Source: Eunapius fragilis (Eukaryota > Porifera > Demospongiae > Spongillida > Spongillidae). Taken from it: a stretch of DNA of 64,000 nt. Shown here piece by piece: positions 55,097-64,000 of this stretch (within the stretch, counting starts at the first letter, position 1; each line of letters starts with the position of its first letter). The stretch spans positions 3,654,819-3,718,818 of the forward strand of contig OY811975.1 in the NCBI GenBank assembly GCA_963681505.1, read 5' to 3'. A program made the translations under genes and the position numbers. The notes below the pieces were generated by a model. That model saw only the letters and a program-made list of their open reading frames with translations, was not told the origin of the DNA and did not search any database.

Positions 55097-56413
55097 CTGT
55101 CACGGAAATTTTGGTCCGCCGAAAATTTTGGACCCAGGAACAAAATTATCAGGTAAATTCGGTCAGCCGGGACCAAATGTTCCTGAAAATTTTGGCCTGG
55201 GTCTGAAAATTCCTAGCCTTTGCTTGCGCCTGCGTGTGCTCGACACGTGTCCAATCAAGGTGTTATATGCACTGCTAGGATGGAAGGATCCTCGGATGTT
55301 GAGGGAGATCTTGTTGGCGAAGTGTATATGAGTATCTTGTCAGTGCATTTATTGCGATGGAGCGTCAAGGGAAAGAAAGCGAACAATAAGGAAAAACGCC
55401 CAGAAGTTTTCAGTGTCGAATAAAGGACGGGAACTATTCTATCGGCAAAAAGGAAGGGCAAGGCGGCAAGTACCTTTTGCATGTACAGAAGGAGGATGAT
55501 GCTGAACAACCACCCTGTTCAGCAACAGCAGACAACAGTACAGATGGATCTGTTATATAGAGATATGTCCAATCATACTGATGACACAATATGGTGCTTG
55601 CCAGTTTGCAGAATATATGTGCAGTGTCGTATAGGACTTCAATATGTGAAAGGGAATCATGATCACATGCAATGAAAAACCTTTGGATATTGGTCTGGAC
55701 CAAGCTCCTAGTATACGCGGTTGCATTAAAGGTGATGGGAATTGCTTTTCCAGACTGTGGCACAAGAAATAATTGGAAGTCAAAAGGATCATGCAGCACT
55801 TAGGGTACTTGTCACATCATACATGACTCACAATCCTGCTCAGCTGTCTTGTTACTTGAAATCCTCTGAAACAATGGAAAACTACTTTGCAAAGAACAAA
55901 GATGGATCGACAGAAAGTGTGGGCAACCAAAGTGGAAATATATGCCACTGCCAATTTGATTGGCACAACGATATTTGTGTATTGCCATTCAGGCACTAAT
56001 AACAAATGGCTGGGATTTACTCCAAACATATGCCATGATGACAACAGTTACGCACAAGAGTGTCTTTATCTGTGCACCTTTGTGAACATTTTGAAACTGT
56101 GAAGCGTTTTAACATATGTCATGACCATTTCAAATATATGTAAACACACATAAAAAATAATGGATACACAGGGTTACAAAAAATAAATCACATGCTACTT
56201 GTGGTGCCCAATACAGAGGCAGCTTTGCCGTGTTGTGGTATATAAATTACACTTATTTGAGTGAGAATTAATCTTCAGTGTAGATCATAAAAAATGGTAT
56301 GGGATGGGAGACCAAAATTTCCAGTGAGGACCATTTCTTAAAAGTGGTCAGGGGGGACCAAAATTTTCAGTGAAAAATTGGCAAAATTACTGAGACCAAA
56401 ATTCCAGTGACAG
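55097..56413 (+). mobile_element. TIR element carrying an OTU-like domain
   Basis: Left end CTGTCACGGAAATTTTGGTC and right end the complement of CTGTCACTGGAATTTTGGTC. Several subterminal copies of (G)AAAATTTTGG(T/A)CC lie in both ends. Inside is a broken OTU protease frame. A clean target duplication was not found. The superfamily is unknown. Confidence 0.7.
55676..56112 (+). pseudogene. OTU-type cysteine protease domain, frameshifted
   Basis: OTU proteases are papain-like deubiquitinating enzymes. Visible: IRGCIKGDGNCF with the catalytic Asp and Cys of GDGNC; then after a shift near 55745 TVAQEIIGSQKDHAALRVLV, ENYFAKNKDG; after another shift near 55910 VWATKVEIYATANLIGTTI and NKWLGFTP; after a third near 56085 EHFETV, which holds the expected catalytic His. 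Order and spacing fit a roughly 140-residue OTU domain. Three frameshifts make it non-functional. Upstream frames (55331-55675) are unrecognised but on the same strand. Confidence 0.78.
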
Positions 56414-56498
56414 GACTCATCACTGTCATCATGAGAATACGTAGACTGCATGCCCGCTACCTCCAACCAAGGTGGCAACATGCATATGTAGGTCCTTA

Positions 56499-57943
56499 GG
56501 TCCTAAACGACAATATTGTCTATTTGCATCCAAAAATGTGTACAGTGGTACACAAATTACTCCTTTCATTTTGCTGCATTATATCTCATACCAGCAGTGA
56601 GCATTTTACACAACTTGTGAAAATCTATACCCCCTATGGTGGTGTTAACTTCTGGTTAAGTGTGTCATGAAATGCTAATTTTGGCTAATTGCAATAACAA
56701 CTCTTAATCCTGTTATCTATAGCACTGCAGAACACTGTAAAAGTTAGAGATTAAAACAAACATGATGGGAACATTCTCAATAAGTCAAATTTTATCCACA
56801 TAGTTTGTTTTGTATGCACACCAAACAAATGCTGTTTCTTTTTGGTAATCACTTTTACAGTCATATGCTCTAATTTGTGTATGCCTGTACACATATTACA
56901 TTGCTTCACTATAGTAGTATACTGTTTTCAAATGAGTATTGAAAGTGATAGAGGGCAGGATATAGTAACTATATAATATGAAATTATTCATGTGGTTGTA
57001 TCAGGAAAGTTTTGCAGTAAAATGTGTACAGGTGTACACAAATTAGTTCTATGTAGGAAAATGATGTTCATTGCAAAAGAATCATGCAAATTCAATCACT
57101 TGTGTATCAAAAAACAGCAACAATGATGAATGTTCATGTTAATATCACTCCACCATCTCACTGCTTCAATTAGGTTTTGAGGTTTTACTTCTTCATACCT
57201 ACTTGCACTTCCTCAACCTAGTCTACTTTCACTCCCTCTACCTCTACTTGCACTTCCTATACCTCTACTTGCACTTCCTCAACCTCTACTTGTACTCCCT
57301 CTGCCACTACTTGCACTTCCTCTGCCACTTCGAATTCCCTACCATGCCTCCACTACTCACGCTTTCCCTATTTGCACCTTCTGTGCTTGCTCCTCCACTA
57401 TTCGCGCCTCCACCATTTGTGCCTCCACTATTTGTGCCTCCACTATTCAAGCCTTCAGTGCTCGTGCTTCCTCTACTCGCGCCTCTACTATTCGCGCCAC
57501 CACCATTTGTGCCTCCACTATTTGTGCCTCCACTATTCAAGCCTTCAGTGCTTGATCGTGCCTCCCCTATTCATGCCTCCACTATTTGCACCTCCACTAC
57601 TCGCGCCTCCACCATTTGCACCTCCATTATTCGAGCCTTCAGTGCTCGTGCCTCCACTGTCAACACATCCTCTTGCTCTGCGTACACATACACCAGTCAC
57701 ATGCACAAAGTTTTCTATGTTTTTCTAATGCGGTTTATTTGTCCGATAACAATCAAATAATTTGAATTATTAGTGACCATCAATTAATTATCTGTTGTGT
57801 ACTCAGATATTGATTTTTGAATGACAGATGTGATTACTTACAAAGATAAGGTAGGGTAAGTAATTTGTGCTCCCCTGTACACATATTACCCAATATGTGT
57901 ACAGGTGTACACACGGATGCAAATAGACAATATAGTTAGGACC
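56499..57943. mobile_element. TIR element, 1.45 kb, with internal minisatellite
   Basis: Left GGTCCTAA-ACGACAATATTG followed by TCTATTTGCATCC; right end is the complement with one gap. Near both ends are GTGTACAGGTGTACACA-type palindromes. No transposase seen. Target duplication not recognised. Confidence 0.72.
57203..57690. repeat. Simple coding-like minisatellite (CTTGCACTTCCTC and CCTCCACTATT units)
   Basis: A first array of roughly 21-24-bp units (57203-57325) and a second of 15-bp-based units (57355-57690). The minus strand of the second reads Asn-Ser-Gly-Gly-Thr type repeats. Frames on both strands are by-products of the array. Confidence 0.85.
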
Positions 57944-58261
57944 AAACTAAGCTATGCCCGTACGGGCGAGCTCACATGTTAATAACATGAACATGACATA
58001 TGTTTTATTGTACGGTAGCCATTAGCGATTTGTCTCATCTCTCGGTTCCAGGCCCTAAATACGTAATATTTGGTCAATATAGGGCCTAGACAGAAGAGTA
58101 CCGGTACTAATAGTAATTGATAAAGTTAACGATCGCATCGAAAATTATTCCTACAGCAAAGGTTAGTTGATTTTAAAGATTCAGTTCTATGTCTGCTTTC
58201 CGCGTCTGATCGCATCGAAAGTTCTTTAGAACTACAACAAATACTTATAAAGATTCCTACC
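57944..58261. other. No gene supported
   Basis: Short unique-looking segment between a TIR element and the CA-rich arrays. Confidence 0.4.
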
Positions 58262-58727
58262 TGTCATTTCCTTTTTTCCTACACACCGCACACACGCACA
58301 CACACCCACACAAGTACTGTACAATCCACATACACACGCTGTTAAGTTCACACACATGCCCACACGCACACACACACACTGTTCAGTTCAATTACCCCAC
58401 ACACTCACACGCACGCACACACCCCACAACCTGTTCAGCCCACACACGTACACACACCTATACTCACGCACTGTTTAGTACAAACACACACACGCACTAT
58501 TATATCCACACACACATACCACCATACAATTTTTAGTCCACGCTGTTCAGTCCTCACTGCATGTACGTACACACCATCCACACAATTTACTGCACGCATG
58601 CACCCATCTACACACTACACACAATGTTCAGTCCACACACACACATGCACCATCCACACACTACACACAATGTACGCATAAATGCACCATCCACTCACTA
58701 CACACATCACAAAAATTTTAGTCCACA

Positions 58728-58767
<40 letters not shown>

Positions 58768-58960
58768 TGCATATTCGCACACATACACATGCACCCATCC
58801 ACTCACTACACAAACAACGTTCAGTGGGACACACCTACACACAGGGACACACCTACACACAGGACACACCTACACACAGGGACACACCTACACACCAGGG
58901 ACACATCTACACACCAGGGCACACCTAAAAACCAGGGACACACCTATACACCATACCTGA
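58262..58960. repeat. CA-rich satellite and (CA)n array
   Basis: Imperfect ACAC-rich sequence with recurrent GTTCAGT, a pure (CA)n run near 58731-58763, and a tandem of about 18 bp (GGGACACACCTACACACA-like) at 58826-58945. Confidence 0.9.
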
Positions 58961-58964
58961 ATAA

Positions 58965-59260
58965 TGTGTGTGTGTGAACTGAACAGTGTATGTAGTTTAT
59001 TGATGGGTGCATGTGAGGACTACTGAACTGTGTGTGTGTTAGTGTGTGTGTGCATGTGTGTGTTGCACCAAAAATAGTGCACGTGTGTGTGTGTGTGTGT
59101 GTGTTTTGTTGTGTGGATAATAATTGTATGTGGATCGAACAATTTGTGGTGTAGTGTGTGTGGACTAAAGTGTGGTGTGAACTAAAAAGTTGTGGTGTAG
59201 TGTGTGTGGACTAAAGTGTGCTGTGAACTAAAAATTGCACATGCGTGTGTGTGACGGATC
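58965..59260. repeat. TG-rich array, mirror of the CA array
   Basis: GTGTGT-rich with (TG)n near 59083-59105 and a 37-47-bp tandem (GTGTGTGGACTAAAGTGTG) at about 59152-59235. It contains the complement of the neighbouring array's motifs (ACTGAACAGTGT). Confidence 0.88.
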
Positions 59261-59965
59261 GCAAGTACCGAGTAAAGAGCTAGTGCAAGAGCGTAGCGCA
59301 AGCAACTTCACCGTACAGTAATATAAGTATAATATAACTGCACAACACAAGAGCAAGAACACTCAAAATGTGAATACACAGCCTTAAATACACAAACACA
59401 AAGCTGCATTGTTCACAAATGCGCAGCGCCAAAGGACAAAGGCTCCTTTAGAGATATGCCGCCCAGACCTCACAGCTGAATACATGCCTAGTTAACACTC
59501 CGCTTGGTTTCCCAGGCCGGGTGTCCAGTCCTTTACTTGTGGCACGCCTCCTTGTGGTATGGGTGCCCAGTCCACCACAGTGTGTGTGTTGCAGACTAAA
59601 ATCGTGTTTGTGTGTGCCCATGTACGTGTGTGTATGTGTATGTGTGTGTTGCAGATGTCCTTCGTCTATATCTGTCAGTATCTTGTACAATATATAATCG
59701 GATTCCAACAAATTTCTCGTTAGACATGCAGGCTGAGAACATTTTCTTTACTTGATACAATTAGAATTAATTGACAAAAGCTTCCTATTGTGGACCGATA
59801 CCGTAAAGGAAATGAATCTTCCGTCTTACTATTAGTGAATTAACAACCGTCTTGGTTAACCGCAACCGGCAAAATAGTATACAGCGGGGCCGCATGCATT
59901 ATCAGTATACAAGCACGCGTACTTGCACATGGATCAGCAACCATTCTAAAGCTTAAACAGAAAAG
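59261..59965. other. Upstream region of the Kunitz gene
   Basis: Contains further GT patches (59578-59650). No TATA box or other promoter element can be named with confidence. Confidence 0.35.
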
Positions 59966-60639
59966 ATGGTGCCTCTAGTTCATACCGCCGTAATTTCGCT
60001 CGGTTTTGTCATTGCTTTTCTGGGTGAAATGGCGAATTGTTGGGAAAGTGATGCCTCATTTTCTGGTGAGTGGCTTGGCAATGTATTTTTTAATGTGCAT
60101 GGGGTGTTCTATGTACATATAATACTGCATATCTGTACTGTATAGCGGATAACGTCTGCAACCTGAGACCAGACCCCGGACCTTGCAAGGCGTACATGCC
60201 GATGTTTTATTTCAATTCAAAATTAGGAAAATGCAGGCCATTCGTGTACGGAGGATGCGAAGGCAATGGCAACAGGTTCTCTACCCTGGATGAGTGCAAG
60301 GAAGCCTGCGGTCAGTGAATTAGTGAACCCATGCAATAGTCGAGTCGTTCAGCCATTGCATGCTCCCCCTCCTCCCAATGCAAATTGCTCGAGTATTATG
60401 CAGTTTACCCCCGGAGGCTGGTCCATGCTTAGGGTATTTTCCCTCGTTCTATTATGATGCAAATTCGAACACTTGCAAGGAGTTCGTGTACGGCGGGTGC
60501 AAGGGAAATGGTAACAGATTCCAAACGATCGAGGAGTGCCTGCAAACGTGCCGTAAGTTTGGTCACTTGCATTTCCGCTGTTCATTTTAAAGTTCGCTTC
60601 CTTTACTCACATGCAGGACCCTACGCCGGTACTGATTAA
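59966..60639 (+). CDS. Secreted protein with two Kunitz (BPTI) domains
   Basis: Four exons. Exon 1 (59966-60064) encodes a signal peptide (MVPLVHTAVISLGFVIAFLG) to a GTGAGTGG donor. Exon 2 (about 60145-60311) encodes Kunitz domain 1: CNLRPDPGPCKAY, CRPFVYGGCEGNGNRF, ECKEAC. Exon 3 (start uncertain, ends 60552 at GTAAGT) encodes domain 2: CSLPPEAGPCLGYFPSFYYD, CKEFVYGGCKGNGNRF, EECLQTC. Exon 4 (60617-60639) ends PYAGTD-stop. Each domain has all six cysteines. The P1 residue is Lys in domain 1 (trypsin-type) and Leu in domain 2 (chymotrypsin/elastase-type), predicted from the family. Likely a secreted serine protease inhibitor. No damage seen. Confidence 0.85.
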
Positions 60640-60788
60640 TGTAATCGAGCACGCTGACTGGTTGCTGCAATCATAACGGGATATTTTTAATGATTGAACA
60701 ATGTACAAGTTTATAAACGCCGTGGGTACTGTGTAATAATTATTGTAATATAATGCAGAAATGAATTATCAGAACCTACGGGAATAGG

Positions 60789-60859
60789 TCCTCCTCCTCC
60801 TCCTCCTCCTCCTCCTCCTCCTCCTCCTCCTCCTCCTCCTCCTCCTCCTCCTCCTCCTC
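60789..60859. repeat. (TCC)n microsatellite, about 24 units
   Basis: Pure trinucleotide run. In the + frame it encodes polyproline directly upstream of PQSGGACQLEAP, in frame with the following gypsy pol sequence. Confidence 0.95.
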
Positions 60860-63800
60860 AATCAGGAGGTGCTTGTCAATTGGAGGCACCAGTACATATG
60901 GTTGTTGCTGCAAATGGAGGAAAGGTAACATCACTGGACAATGCACCGTCCAGATAGCAGTGGGGCCCTAGTCAAAAGACCATGTAGTATTGGTGGCAAA
61001 AAATCTACACCAGGAATGTCTTCTTGGTGCGGATTTTTTGATGCGTCATGGCTGTGTTTTAGACCTCCAACAGAAGATTATGTTCACAGAGCAAGGGCCT
61101 GTACATTTTGTGTCATCTGTATGTATTGAACACATTACCCCTGTATGCTTTGTTGCACTGAGTGAAAAGGTAACGGTTCCACCAAACAGTCAGATGTGTT
61201 TGCCTGTAAAGATGACGGTACGTAAGTCTGCAGCTGGGGTGCCAGTAGTGGAGCCATGTGAAGAGTTTGTGCACGCATATGGTCTTCTTGTTGCTCATTC
61301 TGTCACAGATGCAGTTGCCAACCACACAATGGTCCAGGTGATGAACCCATGTTTTGCGCCTGTCACTGTACATGAAAACGTGAGGGTAGGTATGTTGCAC
61401 TCTATTTTTGATTGTGCTAAGATACAGCCTGCACGCAAGCGGTCTAGACCTAAACAGGCCATCAAGGATACTATTGGTCAGATGACTTCCAGTCTGGCGC
61501 CGGGTGTCCAGGACAGAGTGGCTGCACTGTTGTGGAAGTACCAAGACGTCATCACCTTAAATGATAATGATCTAGGTTGTACCCAACTGCTGGGTCATCG
61601 CATCGACACGTCAGATGCACTTCCTGTCCGCCAGCCTGCTCGACGAATACCATTCCATCAACAGGGAGAAGTGCGTGGGTTAATTGATGACATGTTGTCC
61701 CGGGGAATTATTGAGCCATGTTGTGGGCCATGGGCATCGCCTATCGTATCAGTAAAGAAGAAAGACGGTAGCACTAGATTTGTGTCGATTTCCGCCGGGT
61801 TAATGACCTTACGCGCAATGATGCACAACCGCTTCCTAGGATCGACGATACGTTGGATGCCTTGGGAGGAGCCTGTTACTTTTCAACTTTAGACTTGGCC
61901 GCCAGTGGCTATTGGCAAGTTGAGGTGGACAGTCGGGATAGCCGGGAAAAGACGGGGTTTGCGACACCGTTTGGGCTTTTCCAATTTCGCGTGATGCCGT
62001 TTGGGTTGTGAAATGCGCCAGCAACCTTCCAGCGGCTCATGGAACAAGTTCTCGCTGGTCTGCACTGGACTACGTGTCTCGTCTATCTTGATGATATCAT
62101 CATTTTTAGCAAGTCGATTGAATCTCTGTTCTTGAGCACTTAGCGCAGCTTAGTGACGTGTTCGCACGTTTGAAAGGGGCGGGGCTGAAGATCAGGCCTA
62201 AATAGTGCCGATTGCTACAGACTAGCGTGCAGTACCTCGGTCACATAATTTCAGGTGAAGGTATTTGGATTGATCCAGCAAACATATCATGTGTAGCCAA
62301 CTAGCCCATTCCAAGGAATAAGGCTGACCTTCAACGTTTCCTTGGTTTTGCGTCATACTACAGACGTTTTGTAATGAGTTTTGCTCAATTGGCGTCCCCT
62401 TTGCATGCCTTGACTCAGAAAGGTGCACAGTGGGTATGGACTGAAGGGTGTAATGATGCACTTTTTGGGCTAAAAAAAAACTACTCATGTCATCACCAAT
62501 ACTTGCTTTACCTGACTTCAGTTTGGATTTTGTTTTAGACACAGATGCCAGTGGGGATAGTCTGGGTGCTGTGCTTTCTCAGATGACTAATGGAGAAGAA
62601 CGGGTACTGGCATACGCCAGCAGGGCGTTATGCAGGTCAGAAAGGAAGTATTGTGCCACAAGACGGGAGATGCTTGCCTTGGTGTGGGCTGCTCGTCATT
62701 TCCGGCCCTACCTCTATGGGAAGAAGTTTGTCCTCTGAACAGACCATCATTCTCTGCACACAAATTCAAGGAGCCGGAGGGGCAAGTTGCCCGCTGGTTG
62801 GAAGTACTATCTGAGTTTGACTATACAGTGGTGCACCGTGCAGGTAAGTGACATACAAATGCTGATGCATTATCATGTGGCAGGTGCAGCCAGTGTGGAC
62901 TGGAGGAGGAGGAAGAGGAGGAAACCTTACCCTGTGATGCTGTATCACACCTCATGTTACCAGCTTGGACTGAAGAGGAGATTAAGGCTCAACAGAGTTC
63001 TGACCCTGACCTACATCAGATGATCAGCTGGCTGGAGATGAATACCTTCCCGGACAAATGCCCTAGAGGAGTGTCTTGGAAACTATCTTCCCTATGGGTG
63101 CAGAGAAGGTATCTCACTTTGAGAGATGGGGTTTTGCATTGGCATATGGGGGGATACCAGGTGGTGGGGTGGGTAGACACCTTCAACTTGTGCTCCTAGC
63201 CAGTTTGGTTAAGAATGTATTGGAAGGCCTGCATAGTACTCTGGTGGGTGGACACATGGGGGCAGCAAAAACATTAGAAAAAGTGCGTGCCCGATTTTAC
63301 TGGCCTGGTCAAAGAAATGATGTGGACATGTGGTGTAGGAAATGTGCCATCTGTAATTCATGTAAGGCACCTCCAGGGAGAGCCAGGCCCCTCTGGAAAT
63401 CAGCTTAGCTCAAAGGCCCCTACAGCGAGTGGCAATGGATATCCTGGGTCCACTACCTGAAACACCAAGAGGTAACCGCTACATCCTGGTGATTGGTGAT
63501 TATTTCACCAAATGAAAGGAGGCATTTCCTTTGAAGGACACAGAGGCACTGACTATAGCAAGGGTTTTTGTTAATGAGTTTGTGTGTAGGTTTGGTGTCC
63601 CAGATTCCATCCATACAGACCAGGGGAAGAACTTTGAAGCTAAGATCATAAAGGAAATATGCACATTGCTGGACATCAAGAAGACGCATACCACCCTCAG
63701 TCGGATGGCCTTGTGGAGAGGTTCAGAACCTCACTTGGTATGTTGAGCATGGCGGTGAGGGAGGATGAACAGGGGTAGGACCTTCTCCCCCAACTCTGTT

Positions 63801-64000
63801 GCTAGCCTACAGGACTAGTCATCATGCCACAACCGGATCCACACCATTTGAATTGATGTTTGGTCGTGACCCTCGTCTTCCTGAAGATGTGCTGTTCTCT
63901 ATTCCAGGTGTAGTTGAAGATCCCTCACAATATGCTGAGGCACTGAAGAATAGGATGCAGCAAGCTCGTGCACGAGTCCTGCAATACATGGAAATTTAGC
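60860..64000 (+). pseudogene. Ty3/gypsy pol, third lineage, runs off the window
   Basis: Protease end (HVVLVAKNLHQECLLGADFL), a long frame 60990-61892 with linker and RT start (GIIEPCCGPWASPIVSVKKK, DGSTRF), RT core in another frame (STLDLAASGYWQVEVDSRDS, VMPFGL then [12 protein letters not shown]), RNase H (FVLDTDASGDSLGAVLSQM, ALVWAARHFRPYLYGKKF), integrase zinc-binding (HMGAAKTLEKVRARFYWPGQ, CRKCAICNSCK) and core (VPDSIHTDQGKNFEAKI), [20 protein letters not shown] near the end. At least ten stops or frameshifts occur. gag and LTRs are not visible; the 3' part lies beyond 64000. It is distinct from the two other gypsy pols in the window by its YLDD box. Confidence 0.9.

Noticed and set aside
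54913..55176. Minus-strand frame containing YIDD, resembling an RT catalytic box
   Set aside because: No surrounding RT motifs; the four residues occur by chance.
58561..58977. His/Thr-rich frames and Val/Cys-rich antisense frames
   Set aside because: Translations of CA/TG microsatellite.

Overview
This is eukaryotic, animal-type DNA: spliced genes, very short introns (53-57 nt in the best-resolved gene), AT-rich intergenic DNA, and dense layered transposable elements. The most likely source is a demosponge, or less likely another early-branching marine animal. That is inference from the compact adhesion GPCR, a secreted Cys-rich protein family I associate with sponges and cnidarians, and the mixture of transposon families. 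No rRNA, tRNA, CRISPR array or bacterial operon structure was found.

Layout. 0-4.15 kb (minus): 3' part of an adhesion GPCR gene with FN3 repeats, hormone-receptor domain, GAIN, GPS and 7TM; its C-terminus lies beyond the left edge. 4.7-13.4 kb: a decayed RT-associated fragment, one secreted-protein exon (about 7-7.7 kb), and several non-coding elements, including a long-hairpin MITE and a Harbinger-like MITE with TAA target duplication. 13.4-17.4 kb: an almost complete Ty3/gypsy element with LTRs of about 110 bp, broken by stops and frameshifts. 18.3-25.2 kb: nested insertions. A large transposase-like gene of a type I associate with fungi is interrupted by a 4-kb hAT (itself carrying a MITE and a Tc1-like element) and by a small deleted hAT. 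25.2-29.8 kb: a second long-hairpin MITE, two low-complexity repeat proteins, and a piggyBac-like transposase remnant. 29.7-36.0 kb: two inverted copies of a 0.29-kb repeat bracket a Penelope-like element. That element has a good hammerhead ribozyme motif and has landed inside a minus-strand gypsy element (gag at 37.7 kb), giving an in-frame chimeric ORF.

38-43 kb: an unrecognised spliced gene, hAT-like MITEs, tandem duplications and an integrase remnant. 43.6-49.7 kb: an IS3EU-like transposase gene split by a gypsy element whose 120-bp LTRs differ at two positions. 50-59 kb: mostly gene-poor, with a TIR element carrying a broken OTU protease domain, a second TIR element with Gly/Asn minisatellite, and mirrored CA/TG arrays. 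59.97-60.64 kb: an apparently intact four-exon secreted double-Kunitz inhibitor gene. 60.8-64 kb: a third gypsy element, running off the right edge.

The plausible host genes are the adhesion GPCR, the secreted Cys-rich protein, the Kunitz gene and perhaps the genes at 25.6-26.3 and 38.7-39.5 kb. Most other coding DNA is mobile-element derived and broken. The nesting gives a relative order of insertions.
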